A stretch of 64,000 bases of DNA from Myxococcales bacterium. Lineage in GTDB: Bacteria > Myxococcota > Polyangia > Nannocystales > Nannocystaceae. Within the stretch, counting starts at the first letter, position 1; every line of letters starts with the position of its first letter. The notes under the pieces are model-generated. The model did not search any database and was not told the DNA's origin. It saw only the letters and a list, made by a program, of their open reading frames with translations. The stretch spans positions 1-64,000 of the forward strand of contig JAEUJW010000101.1 of assembly GCA_016793465.1 (NCBI GenBank), written 5' to 3'. This document shows, piece by piece, positions 24,408 through 33,981 of this stretch. A program made the position numbers and the translations under genes.

Positions 24408-25283
24408 ATGGCCTGCCGCTCCGTCGTCGCCGCGCTCGTCTGCCTCGCCGCGTGCACCGCACGCCCGCTGGACCCCGGGTCGTCGGAGTCGACGGGCGCC
24501 GGGTCCGAGGGCTCGACCGCGGACCCGGCGACGTCGTCGCCGCCGCCGCCGACGAGCGGGCCGGACGTGACGAGCGAGCCGCCGCCGCCGATGACGACGA
24601 CGCTGCCGCCGCCGTCGACGACGACGAGCGGGCCGATGTCGACGACGGACGTGCCGCCGCCGACGCAGACGTCGAGCGGCGACACGGGCACGACCGAGCC
24701 GCCGTTCATGGGCTGCGGCGACTTCTTCTGCGTCGACGGCGAGGACTGCGAGAACTGCAGCATCGACTGCGGCAGCTGCCCGCTGCCCGAGGGCATCCAG
24801 TTCGACTGCGCGAAGGCGTGGAGCGGGGGCTCGATGGTCGTCGGCGCGGGCGTGCTCGGGCCGCTGACCGGGACGACGGCGTTCTTCGGGTGGACGGGGT
24901 TCGGCTCGGCGGACTGGGCGGAGCTCAACCTCGCGGTGTTCGACGCGTCGGTCGACACGGCGGCGGCGATCGACGAGTGGTTCGGCGGGCCGAACCCGGC
25001 GTTCACGCCGGTGGCGACGAGCGAGACGGGGCTCCCGTTCGACTGGGTCGGCGCGAGCGGGCCGGTGACGGTGCGGCTGTTCGTCGGCGGGGAGTCCGAG
25101 TCGTTCGCGGCGCAGGTGACGGTCGACGCGATGGCGGGGTCGTGGGACGTCGCCGACCCGAACGACCCGGCGCGCCTGCTCGGGACGATCGAGCGGGCGG
25201 CGCCCGACGACCCGATCGGCGTCGAGGGCAAGTTCGACGCGGCCTTCTGCGAGCGGTTCAACAACCAGATCATCCCCGAGTAG
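24408..25283 (+). CDS. Lipoprotein with Thr/Pro-rich spacer, unknown function
   Basis: Predicted lipoprotein of 291 residues. MACRSVVAALVCLAAC gives a lipobox Cys at residue 16. A Ser/Thr/Pro spacer runs to about residue 95, then a compact Cys cluster (GCGDFFCVDGEDCENCS). The C-terminal domain (~125-285) is beta-rich with Trp/Phe residues and no catalytic motif. The Cys cluster resembles the metal- or disulphide-rich modules common in myxobacterial surface lipoproteins. Divergent from the HTTM partner gene by 71 bp. Confidence 0.75.
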   Translation: MACRSVVAALVCLAACTARPLDPGSSESTGAGSEGSTADPATSSPPPPTSGPDVTSEPPPPMTTTLPPPSTTTSGPMSTTDVPPPTQTSSGDTGTTEPPFMGCGDFFCVDGEDCENCSIDCGSCPLPEGIQFDCAKAWSGGSMVVGAGVLGPLTGTTAFFGWTGFGSADWAELNLAVFDASVDTAAAIDEWFGGPNPAFTPVATSETGLPFDWVGASGPVTVRLFVGGESESFAAQVTVDAMAGSWDVADPNDPARLLGTIERAAPDDPIGVEGKFDAAFCERFNNQIIPE

Positions 25284-25469
25284 CGGGCCTCGGCGCCGCG
25301 GGCTGCCCTCGCGGCGCTGGCGCGGGGCGGCGTGATCGGCCCCGGGCGCCGCGCGGCGCAGGACCTCGCGCGGCGCGTCCTGACGTGACGGCCGGGCGCG
25401 CGCGGCCCGGCGCGCCGGCGGGTTGTCGGCGCGCGGGCGAGGGGCGTAGGATCCGCGGTCGGTGATGTC

Positions 25470-28400
25470 GTGACTGAGCCCCTCGATCCGCCGCCGTGCG
25501 GCGCGTCGGTCCGGGAGCCCGGGGTGTTCCGCGGGACGGATCGCTACGTCGTGCGCGGGCTGCTCGGCGCCGGCGGCATGGGGGCCGTCTACGAGGTCGA
25601 CGACCGCACGACCGGCGCCCGCGTGGCCCTGAAGGTGATGCTCGACGACGACGCGGGCCGGCTGCTCCGCTTCAAGCGCGAGTTCCGGGTCATGGCGGAG
25701 CTGCACCACCCGAACCTCGTGCGCCTGTTCGACCTCGGGCAGCACGCCGGGCGGTGGTTCTTCACGATGGAGCGGATCCACGGCCAGGACCTGCGCGAGC
25801 TGCTGCGGGCGGAGGACGGCGCCGGCGGCGACACGGTCAGCGACGTCTCGACGCTGGTCGCGGACGTCGACGCGCCGCGCGAGCCGGGCCGGCCCGCGCG
25901 GGCCGCCTGCGACGCGGAGGCGCTGGTGCCGATCCTCGCGCAGATCCTCGACGCGCTCGAGTTCCTGCACGGCCGCGGGATCGTGCACCGCGACCTGAAG
26001 CCCTCGAACATCCTCGTCGACGTCGAGGGCACGGTGCGGCTGCTCGACTTCGGGCTCGCCAGCCGCCTCGACGAGCGCGCCGGGATCAGCCACGACGGCG
26101 CGCTCGTCGGCACGCCGGCCTACCTCTCGCCCGAGCAGCTGCGCGGCGGCCCGGCCTCGCCGGCCTCGGACCTGTACGCGCTCGGCGTGCTGACCTTTCA
26201 ACTGTTGACCGGCGAGCCGCCGTTCCGCGGCGCGGCGCTCGCGAGCCGCGTCGAGCGGCCGCCGCCGCTGGCCTCGGAGCGGGCGCCCGGCGTGCCGCCG
26301 ACGCTGGCGGCGGTCGTGCAGCGGCTGATGGCGGTCGACCCGGCGCAGCGCCCGACGATCGCCGAGGTCCGCGCCGCGCTCGGCCTCGGCGCGCCGCCGA
26401 CGCGGGCCGAGGGCGCGAGCGCCGAGGTGTTCGTCGGCCGTCAGCGGGAGCTGGCGATCCTCGGCGGCTGCCTCGAGCGGGCGGCCGGCGGGCGCGCGCA
26501 GCTCGCCCTGGTGTCGGGGGCCAGCGGGGTCGGCAAGACCGCGCTCGCGTCGACGCTGGTCCGCCGCGCCGAGCAGCTCGGCTTCCTCTGCTTCGAGGGC
26601 CGCTGCTACGAACGCGAGCGCGTGCCGTTCGCCGCCTTCGACCGGGTGATCGACGCCATGACGCTGGCCCTCCGGCGCTGGCCCGAGCAGCGCCTCGCGC
26701 CGCTGCGGAGCTCGCTGCTGGTGCTCCAGCGCATCTTCCCCGCGCTCGGCGTGGTCACCGGCGCGGCCCGCTCCGCGGCCAGCGGCCTCGACCCCCGCGA
26801 GCAGCTGCGCCAGGCCCTCGACGGCTTCCGCCGCCTGTGCGACTGCTGCCAGGACGAGGCCCCGCTGTGCTTCGTGCTCGACGACCTGCAGTGGGCCGAC
26901 GAGGACACCGTGACGCTGCTCGGCGAGGCGCTCGTCGAGCGGCCCGGCCGCATCATGGTGCTCGGCCTGCTCCGCCCCGACGGCGCCGCGGCCGACCACC
27001 CGCTCGCCCCGCTGCGCCGCCGCGTCCACGGCTCCGACGCCGCGGTCTCGCTGACCCTCGCGCCGCTCGAGCAGGCCGACGCCCGCCTGCTCGTCGAGTC
27101 CGTGACCGCCGGCCGCGTCGCCCCGCGCACGCTCGACGCGCTGACCGCCCAGGCCGACGGCAACCCGTTCCTGCTGCGCCTGTGCGCCGACCTCGCGCAG
27201 CTCGCGGCGCCGGACCCCGCGGCGCCGCTCGACGCCGCCTCGGCCGGCGAGGTGCTGCGCCGCCGCATCGCCCTGCTCAGCCCGCGCGCCGAGCAGGTGC
27301 TGGCGCTCGCGGCCGCGGCGGGCCGGGACATCGCCGCGTCGCTGCTGCGCGCGGGCAGCGGGCTCGGCGCGGAGGAGTTCGACCTCGCGATCGCCGAGCT
27401 GTCGGCCGCGCGTCTATTGAAGGCCGTGCGCGCCGCGGGCCAGCCGCACGTCGACCTCTACCACGACCGCATCCGCGAGGTCGCCTATCACGGCCTCGAG
27501 GCGACGCGCCGCCGCGGGCTGCACCGCCGCCTCGCCGCGGCGATCGAGTCGCAGCCGGCCGGGGACGGGCGCGACGCCGAGGCGCTGGTGCGCCACTGGG
27601 GCGAGGTCGGCGACCGCGAGCGTCGGCGCCGCCACGCCCTCGAGGCCGCCGAGCAGGCCGCCGAGAAGCTGGCGTTCCTGCGGGCGGCGCGGCTGTTCCG
27701 CGTGGTCCTCGACGACCCCGCGCCGGACGAAGATCCGCTGGCCCTCGCGGCCCGCTGGGAGCGCGTCGGCGACCTCTTCGAGTACGGCGGCCTGCGCCTC
27801 GAGGCCGCGCGCGCGTACCTCGAGGCGCTGCGCCGCTGGGACGCGGCGCCCGACGCACACCCCGGGCGCCCCGCGGCCCGCCTGCGCCTGCACGGGCGCG
27901 CGGGGGCCAACCTGATGGCGACCGACCGCGTCGCCGAGGGCCGCGAGGTGTTCGCGCGGGGCCTCGCGCTGCTCGGTCGACCGCTCGAGCGCCCGCTGCC
28001 CGGGCGCCTCGCGCGGATCGCCGGGCTCGCGGCCCGGGCCGCCCTCGCCGAGCGCCTCGACGGCCTGCGCGGGCCAACGCCGGCCCCGCCCGCGCGCGAC
28101 GCCGCCGAGCAGCAGCGCCTGGCCGCCGAGGTCCGCTTCCTCGACACGCTGGTGCTCGCCTTCCAGCCGCTGTGGATCTGGCCGGCCGCCGAGGCCGCGC
28201 TGCGCTCCGAGCTGCTCGGGCGCCGCCTCGCCGATCCGCGCGTCCGCCTGCGCTCGCTCGCCGCCGGCGCCGCGGTCCCGCTGTTCCTCGGCCGCTGCTC
28301 GCCCGCCGAGCTCGCCCGGGCCCACCACCGCCTCGACGCCGCCGACGCCCTCGTCCGCGCCCACGACGTCCGCCTCGGCCGCGAGCTCGTGCAGCTCGGC

Positions 28401-29231
28401 CGCAGCCTGGTGTGGATGGCGACCGACATGACGCGGGCCCGCAGCACCTGCGAGGCGGCGCTCGCCGGCTTCACCCGCCGCGGCATGATCGACTCGTTCG
28501 AGGGGGACGTCGCCCGCGCCTATCACCTGTACATCCTCGTGCTGAAGGGCGACGAGGCCGACGCGCTGGCGACGATCGACCGCGAGCTGTCGGTGCCGCG
28601 CCCGAACTTCATCAGCGTGGCGGTGTTGCTCGGCGAGCAGGTCGTGCTGCTGGCCCGGCGCGGCCGGCTGGCGGAGGCCCGCGAGGCCCAGCGCCGCCTC
28701 GACGAGCACCTGGCCGGCATCCCCGCGTCGCGGCTGTCGACGCTGGCGCTCCGGGGCCGCGCCAACATCCTGCTGGCCGAGGGCCGCTTCGCCGAGGTGC
28801 TCGAGCTCGTGCGCGGCAGCGGGTCCGGGTGGTGGACGATGGGCACGTCGGTGATCGGACTGCCGCGCAGCCTGGCCCTCGACCTCGTGCTGTCCGCGGC
28901 GATCGGCGTCGACCGCGAGCGCCGCCTCCCGCCCGCCGAGCGGGCCGCGTGCGTGCGGCAGGCGCGGTGGCTCGCGCGCCACGGGGTCTTCGACTACGTG
29001 TGCCTCGGCCACCGCGCGCTCGCCCTGCTCGAGCACGGCGCCGGCCGACCGCGCGCGGCGAGGCGGGCGCTCGCGCGGGCGCTGACGCTGTCGAGCAGCC
29101 ACACCGCCCCGCGCCACCGCTGGCGGTGCCTCGAGGCCGCCCGCGAGCTCGGAGCGATCACCCTCGATCAGGAAGAAGAGGCCGCCGCCCTGCTCGCCGC
29201 GGGCTACGGCTCACCCTCGACGCTCGTTTGA
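25470..29231 (+). CDS. PknK-like Ser/Thr kinase fused to an AAA/STAND-type ATPase and helical repeats
   Basis: The product is 1253 residues from the GTG at 25470. The kinase domain is about 25-305: GAGGMGAVY, Lys55, HRDLKPSN from 173, DFG at 193-195, APE-like SPEQL. It is followed by an ATPase module with FVGRQREL, Walker A SGASGVGKTA (349-358) and Walker B CFVLDDLQWADE. From about residue 640 onward it is alpha-helical TPR-like repeats. This is the PknK architecture: a cytoplasmic kinase that integrates signals through the ATPase and repeats. It ends 23 bp from the convergent FHA-sigma54 activator gene, a common neighbour in myxobacteria. All key residues are present. Confidence 0.92.
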   Translation: MTEPLDPPPCGASVREPGVFRGTDRYVVRGLLGAGGMGAVYEVDDRTTGARVALKVMLDDDAGRLLRFKREFRVMAELHHPNLVRLFDLGQHAGRWFFTMERIHGQDLRELLRAEDGAGGDTVSDVSTLVADVDAPREPGRPARAACDAEALVPILAQILDALEFLHGRGIVHRDLKPSNILVDVEGTVRLLDFGLASRLDERAGISHDGALVGTPAYLSPEQLRGGPASPASDLYALGVLTFQLLTGEPPFRGAALASRVERPPPLASERAPGVPPTLAAVVQRLMAVDPAQRPTIAEVRAALGLGAPPTRAEGASAEVFVGRQRELAILGGCLERAAGGRAQLALVSGASGVGKTALASTLVRRAEQLGFLCFEGRCYERERVPFAAFDRVIDAMTLALRRWPEQRLAPLRSSLLVLQRIFPALGVVTGAARSAASGLDPREQLRQALDGFRRLCDCCQDEAPLCFVLDDLQWADEDTVTLLGEALVERPGRIMVLGLLRPDGAAADHPLAPLRRRVHGSDAAVSLTLAPLEQADARLLVESVTAGRVAPRTLDALTAQADGNPFLLRLCADLAQLAAPDPAAPLDAASAGEVLRRRIALLSPRAEQVLALAAAAGRDIAASLLRAGSGLGAEEFDLAIAELSAARLLKAVRAAGQPHVDLYHDRIREVAYHGLEATRRRGLHRRLAAAIESQPAGDGRDAEALVRHWGEVGDRERRRRHALEAAEQAAEKLAFLRAARLFRVVLDDPAPDEDPLALAARWERVGDLFEYGGLRLEAARAYLEALRRWDAAPDAHPGRPAARLRLHGRAGANLMATDRVAEGREVFARGLALLGRPLERPLPGRLARIAGLAARAALAERLDGLRGPTPAPPARDAAEQQRLAAEVRFLDTLVLAFQPLWIWPAAEAALRSELLGRRLADPRVRLRSLAAGAAVPLFLGRCSPAELARAHHRLDAADALVRAHDVRLGRELVQLGRSLVWMATDMTRARSTCEAALAGFTRRGMIDSFEGDVARAYHLYILVLKGDEADALATIDRELSVPRPNFISVAVLLGEQVVLLARRGRLAEAREAQRRLDEHLAGIPASRLSTLALRGRANILLAEGRFAEVLELVRGSGSGWWTMGTSVIGLPRSLALDLVLSAAIGVDRERRLPPAERAACVRQARWLARHGVFDYVCLGHRALALLEHGAGRPRAARRALARALTLSSSHTAPRHRWRCLEAARELGAITLDQEEEAAALLAAGYGSPSTLV

Positions 29232-29254
29232 CGAACCCACGAACATGCACGCGC

Positions 29255-30970
29255 TCAGCCGCGGGCCTTTAAATTGGCGAGCGTGACCCGCTTCTTCAGC
29301 GCGCTCGGCGACACGCGGAGGACCCGCGCCGCCGCGTCGAGGTCGCCGCCGACCTGCGCGCAGGCCCGCTCGATCGCCGCCGCGTCGAGGTCCGTCGCGC
29401 GCGGCAGGCCGAGCTCCTCCATCAGCCGGATCGCCGTCGTCCGCGACGTCCCGAGCGCCGCCGCCACCGCGCTCTGGTTGAAGCCACGCGCCTCGAGCAG
29501 CGAGAGCAGCGCCTCGGCCGCGCGGGCCCGCAGGCGCGCCGCCAGGCCGGCCTCGTCGAGCCGCTCGCGCTCCGCCTCGACCGCGAGGGCGAGCAGCGCC
29601 CCGGGCGGCAGCAGCTTGCGCACGGTCTTCGGCGCCAGCCCGATCGCCTCGCCCGCGGCGCGCAGGCGGGCCTCGGGCAGCGCGGCGGCCGGCTCGACCG
29701 CGGCCGCCGGCGTCGGCGTCGGCTCCGGCTCCGCGACGCGCGTGACGGTCGACGGCGGCGCCTGAAAGCCGTCCGCGTCGACGTTGAGCCGCGCGGTCTG
29801 CTCGGCGAGGTTCTTCAGCTCGCGGACGTTGCCGCGGTAGGGCCGGCGCATGAGGTCGACGACGAACCCGATCGGCAGCGTCGGCCGCCACGCGCGTCCG
29901 CCGTCCCACAGCCAGCGCAGCCCCGCGTGCTGCTCGGCCAGCCCGCGCAGCAGGTGCACGAACAGCGGCGGCACGTCGAGGCGACGCTCGGCCAGCGACG
30001 GCACGCGCACGACGTGGGCGGCCAGGCGATGATAGAGGTCCTCGCGCAGCCGGCCCGCGCGGACCTCGGCCTCGAGGTCGCGGTGGGTCGCGCCGATCAC
30101 CCGCACGTCGACGCGCCGGCCGGTCGTCGCGCCGACCGGCACGACCTCGCCGTCCTGCAGCACGCGCAGCAGCCGCGGCTGGATCGTCGTCGGCAGCTCG
30201 CCGAGCTCGTCGAGGAACAGCGTGCCGCCGTCGGCCGCGTGGAACAGGCCCCCGCGGTCGCCGTCGGCCCCGGTGAACGCGCCCTTGCGGTGGCCGAGGA
30301 ACACGCTGTCGGCCAGCCCCTCGGGCAGCGCCCCGCAGTTGACCGCCACGAACGGCCCGCCCGCCCGCGGCCCCTCGCCGTGCAGCGCGCGGGCCACCAG
30401 CTCCTTGCCCGCGCCGGTCGGGCCGACCACCAGCGCCGACCCGCCGAACTGCGCGACCGAGCGGACCTCGTCGCGCAGGGCCCACACGGCCGCGGTCTCG
30501 CCGACGAGGCCGAGGCGGTCGGTCGCCGGCGCGCGCACCGGCGCGAGCTCGAGGCCGAGCAGCACGCGGTCGCCGATCGCCACGCACGAGCCCGGCGCGA
30601 GCAGCAGCGGGCCGGAGATCGTCGCGGCCGCCTCGCCGTCGAGCTCGACGAGGTGCAGCGGTCGCCGCGCGCTGGCCACCGGCTCGACCTCGAAGCGCTG
30701 ACGGTCGGGCAGCCAGCGCACGCGCAGCTGGGCGCGGCTGACGTGCGGGTCGTCGAGCGGCGCCGGCCCGGCGGCGCCCTGCTGGAACGGCGGCTCGTGG
30801 CGCCCGACCGTCAGCCACGCCGGCCCGATCGGCCCCGACATCGCCCCCACGCGCGCGAGCTCGCAGTGGTGGAGGATCCGCAGGCGCGGCGCCAGCTCGG
30901 CCTCGGAGCGGCCGCGCGCCCCGGTGAACCAGCCGTCCTGGGTCGCCGCATCACGTGTCTCGGTGTCCAC
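29255..30970 (-). CDS. FHA-domain sigma54-dependent transcriptional activator
   Basis: The product is 571 residues from the GTG at 30970. An FHA-like domain comes first (~50-140: TVGRH, DDPHVSRAQLRV). The AAA+ domain (~155-385) follows with Walker A VGPTGAGKELVARALHG, the sigma54-contacting loop GAFTGA, Walker B GGTLFLDELGELP, and PYRGNVREL. A Pro/Ala linker leads to C-terminal helix-turn-helix segments (RGFNQSAVAAALGTSRTTAI and a Fis-like SPSALKKRV). The FHA domain implies control by phosphothreonine, probably through a Ser/Thr kinase such as the convergent PknK-like protein. A rare TTA leucine codon lies five codons from the stop. Catalytic and sigma54-binding residues are intact. Confidence 0.92.
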   Translation of the reverse strand: MDTETRDAATQDGWFTGARGRSEAELAPRLRILHHCELARVGAMSGPIGPAWLTVGRHEPPFQQGAAGPAPLDDPHVSRAQLRVRWLPDRQRFEVEPVASARRPLHLVELDGEAAATISGPLLLAPGSCVAIGDRVLLGLELAPVRAPATDRLGLVGETAAVWALRDEVRSVAQFGGSALVVGPTGAGKELVARALHGEGPRAGGPFVAVNCGALPEGLADSVFLGHRKGAFTGADGDRGGLFHAADGGTLFLDELGELPTTIQPRLLRVLQDGEVVPVGATTGRRVDVRVIGATHRDLEAEVRAGRLREDLYHRLAAHVVRVPSLAERRLDVPPLFVHLLRGLAEQHAGLRWLWDGGRAWRPTLPIGFVVDLMRRPYRGNVRELKNLAEQTARLNVDADGFQAPPSTVTRVAEPEPTPTPAAAVEPAAALPEARLRAAGEAIGLAPKTVRKLLPPGALLALAVEAERERLDEAGLAARLRARAAEALLSLLEARGFNQSAVAAALGTSRTTAIRLMEELGLPRATDLDAAAIERACAQVGGDLDAAARVLRVSPSALKKRVTLANLKARG

Positions 30971-31145
30971 CCGCGCCCCCGCGGCGCCAGGCTACCACGA
31001 ACTCCCGGCCGCCGATCGACCGACTGAACGACATCGTCCACTCGCATCGTCCAGTCGCCCCGCCCGCCTCGACCGGCTGGTCGACGTCCGCGGCGGCATC
31101 ACAAGCGTCGCCGCCTGGCACGCCGCTTGGATCGCAGCGCCGACC

Positions 31146-33593
31146 ATGACTCGAGACCCACGCGCCGCCCTGGCCCTGACGCTCGCGCTCGCCGGCTGCG
31201 GCGACTCCGACGCGACCACCAACGCCGACACCACCGCCGACACCACCGGCGCGACCGCGGAGACCGGCCTCGTCCCGACCACCGGCAAGACCACCGACAC
31301 CGAGCCCGAGCCGACCACCGGCGGCGCCGCGTGCGTCGAGCTCGCCGACGGCCGCTGCGTCGAGCAGACCTGGCTCGACCCGCAGCTCCTCGAGCCCAAC
31401 GGCGACGGCGTCTACGAGCTCGAGCTGCGGCCGACCGAGTTCATGGTCGGCGACCAGCGCCACTGCGGACGCGCCTACAACGGCATGTACCCCGCGCCGA
31501 TGATCGTCACCGGCGCGGCGGAGCCCGGCCAGCCGCGCCAGGTGCGGGTCGACCTGCGCAACGCCTTCACCAGGAGCGACGTCCGCCAGACCAGCGCCGC
31601 CGAGTGCGTGTGCGTGGACACCGACACGATGATGAGCTGCGTGCCCGGGGGCGGGCACCACGACTCCGGCACCTGCACGTGCACGACCACGGAGGGCGAC
31701 CCCTGCAGCTTCTTCGATTTCAACGTCACCAACCTGCACGCCCACGGCTCGCACGTGCGGCCCGACTACGCGGCCGGCGGCGGCTGCGTCGAGGAGGACG
31801 GCCTCGGCTGCCGCGCCTGCGACGGCGACCCCGAGGCGGGCCCGCGCGAGTGCTTCCACGCCGACGACGTCATCTCGCGGGTCCTGCCGGGCGAGGGCGT
31901 GCGCCACCGCTGGGACATCGACGAGGACGGCACGCACCACGCCGGCCTGTTCTGGTACCACCCGCACATCCACGGCAGCACGGCGATCCAGGTCGCCGCG
32001 GGGGCCACGGGCGCGTGGGTCGTGCGCGGCCCGCTCGACGAGATCCCCGGGATCGCCGAGGCCCGCGAGCGCGTCATGGTGTTCACCACGCCGTCGCTCG
32101 GCTTCACCCCGCTGGCCGACGGCGAGCCGTGCGACGAGGACCACATCACCGTCAACGACTTCGCGACCCTCGGCGACAGCGCCGAGAAGCAGGCCAACCT
32201 GCTCAACGGCGTGCGGACCCCGCGGATCGTCATCCCGCCGGGCCAGGTCGAGCGCTGGCGGCTGCTCCACGGCTCGTACCTCGACGAGGTGTTCCTCGCC
32301 GTCGCGCGCGCCAAGGACGGCGACTGCGAGGACCTCGACCTCACGCGGCCGCTCGTGCGCCTGACGCAGATCGCCCGCGACGGCCTGACGCTGCCGAAGC
32401 CCCCGGGCGGCGCCGACTGGCCGTACGCGCCCGAGTACGTGTTCATGTCGCCGGGCTACCGCGTCGAGGCGCTGCTCGACGGCGGCGAGCTCGCGCACGG
32501 CGACACCCTGTGCCTGATGGCCGGGCGCTTCCTGCAGGACGACCCGTCCGGCGAGACCGACGAGCCGATCGGCATCACCACCCCGCCGAGCCCCGAGGAC
32601 CTGCTGCAGGCGATCACCAACGGCGACGTGGTGGCGATCGTCAACGTCAGCGAGGCCGCCGGCGCCCCGACCGGCACCGAGATGCCCGACCTCGAGGCCG
32701 TCGCCGCCGAGGCGCCGAGCATGATGCTGCAGGACGGCGAGCTCGACGCGCTGGCCCGCTGCGACGCGGCGACGGCGACCACCGACCTCGCGCAGATCGA
32801 CCAGATCAGCGAGCTGTGGCTGCTGTTCTACAACACCGAGGGCTTCGACCGCTGCGGCTTCCCCGACCACAACATCAACGCCCGCAACTTCGAGCACACC
32901 GACCGCGGCGAGTACCCCTACGACCGCGTGTTCACCAAAGGCGCCGTCGACCACTGGCGCGTCACCGCCGGCTTCGACGGCCACCCGTTCCACATCCACA
33001 TCAACCCGTTCCTCGTGTGCCCGCTGCCGCCCGCCGGCTCGCCCGACCCCGAGGCCCTCGGCCGCATCTTCGAGCCCCCGTTCGCCCACTGGCGCGACAC
33101 CTACCTCGTCAACCTCAACCGCCGCGCCGACTTCCTGACCGAGTACCGCGGCTTCACCGGCGCGTTCGTCAACCACTGCCACAAGCTGACCCACGAGGAC
33201 CACGGCATGATGGAGCTCGTCCGCGTCTGCGACCCGCAGACCGAGGACTGCGACACCCTGTGCAACGGCCGCCCGTGCACCTGGCGGACCTGCGCCCCCG
33301 GCGACGACGCCTGCCTGCGGGCCCTCGCCGCCACCGAGTGCGTGTTCGACCCCACGCGCTGCGACGACGCCATCCTGCGCTGCACCGCCTGCGCCGCCGA
33401 CGACCCCTGCCCGCCCGGGGCCCACTGCGACGACGAACCCGGCCCCGACGACGTGCTCCGCTGCCTGCCCGGCTGCGTGACCCCGGACGACTGCATCATC
33501 CTCGACACCTGCGACGCCGGCACCTGCGTGCCCGCCCCCTGCCCGATGCCCTGCGGCCCGGGCAAGCTGTGCGCCCACGGCGAGTGCGTGTGA
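31146..33593 (+). CDS. Multicopper oxidase lipoprotein with Cys-rich C-terminus
   Basis: Predicted lipoprotein of 815 residues with a lipobox at LAGC (residue ~18) and a Thr/Asp-rich spacer. Copper-binding motifs of a three-domain multicopper oxidase are present: LHAHGSH (about 198), WYHPHIHG (~270), HPFHIHINPF (~613) and HCHKLTHEDHGMM (~677). The last carries the type-1 ligands including the terminal Met. The extra C-terminal ~120 residues are very Cys-rich (CNGRPCTWRTC and so on). An insert rich in Cys lies between the first motifs. Expected activity: oxidation of metal ions or phenolics with reduction of oxygen, outside the inner membrane. The start ATG at 31146 gives the signal peptide. 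Confidence 0.9.
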   Translation: MTRDPRAALALTLALAGCGDSDATTNADTTADTTGATAETGLVPTTGKTTDTEPEPTTGGAACVELADGRCVEQTWLDPQLLEPNGDGVYELELRPTEFMVGDQRHCGRAYNGMYPAPMIVTGAAEPGQPRQVRVDLRNAFTRSDVRQTSAAECVCVDTDTMMSCVPGGGHHDSGTCTCTTTEGDPCSFFDFNVTNLHAHGSHVRPDYAAGGGCVEEDGLGCRACDGDPEAGPRECFHADDVISRVLPGEGVRHRWDIDEDGTHHAGLFWYHPHIHGSTAIQVAAGATGAWVVRGPLDEIPGIAEARERVMVFTTPSLGFTPLADGEPCDEDHITVNDFATLGDSAEKQANLLNGVRTPRIVIPPGQVERWRLLHGSYLDEVFLAVARAKDGDCEDLDLTRPLVRLTQIARDGLTLPKPPGGADWPYAPEYVFMSPGYRVEALLDGGELAHGDTLCLMAGRFLQDDPSGETDEPIGITTPPSPEDLLQAITNGDVVAIVNVSEAAGAPTGTEMPDLEAVAAEAPSMMLQDGELDALARCDAATATTDLAQIDQISELWLLFYNTEGFDRCGFPDHNINARNFEHTDRGEYPYDRVFTKGAVDHWRVTAGFDGHPFHIHINPFLVCPLPPAGSPDPEALGRIFEPPFAHWRDTYLVNLNRRADFLTEYRGFTGAFVNHCHKLTHEDHGMMELVRVCDPQTEDCDTLCNGRPCTWRTCAPGDDACLRALAATECVFDPTRCDDAILRCTACAADDPCPPGAHCDDEPGPDDVLRCLPGCVTPDDCIILDTCDAGTCVPAPCPMPCGPGKLCAHGECV

Positions 33594-33981
33594 CCCCGCG
33601 ACCGCGACCTCCATAAGCGGCCGCGCGGAGCCCGCCATTGCGGTCATCTCGCTGTGGCATGGTTCCTGTGCACCGTTGAGGTCGTGTCGACGCGGCCGCG
33701 CGCGTCGTCCGTCGCCACCGCGATCACCATCGTGCTCATGCTCCGTCGTCGATCGCCGATCGAGTCAAGGCATCGCAGATCTCCGCGATGACGGTCTATG
33801 CTTGCAACGACCGCGATGAGACCGCGACATGCGGCGCGAATGTATGAAATACCGGACGCGGGACCCGGCAAGCGAGCGAGGCATTATTGTCAAGGGCGGA
33901 TGACCGCGGACTGGCTCGACGCTCACTCCGACACCCCCCGAAAGTCGCCGCGATCGCCTCGTTGTATGAGAAAATACGCGC
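33594..33981. other. Intergenic stretch, with a diverged 3' fragment of the small membrane protein gene
   Basis: No complete gene is seen. At 33711-33751 the plus strand encodes VATAITIVLMLRRR in one frame, closely matching VASVIAVVLMLRRR at the end of the protein encoded at 21715-21969, and the DNA also matches well. The remainder (33752-33981) is less GC-rich than average and leads into the next lipoprotein gene. Confidence 0.5.

Noticed and set aside
22965..27029. A 1354-codon open frame on the minus strand across the PknK-like kinase gene
   Set aside because: Only its 3' end (22965-23807) has domain features (HTTM). The rest is antisense to two well-supported plus-strand genes and is low-complexity Arg/Ala/Glu sequence produced by GC-rich codon bias.
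30951..33647. An 898-codon minus-strand frame opposite the multicopper oxidase
   Set aside because: The plus strand encodes all four copper motifs; the antisense frame is Val/Ala/Gly/Asp shadow sequence.
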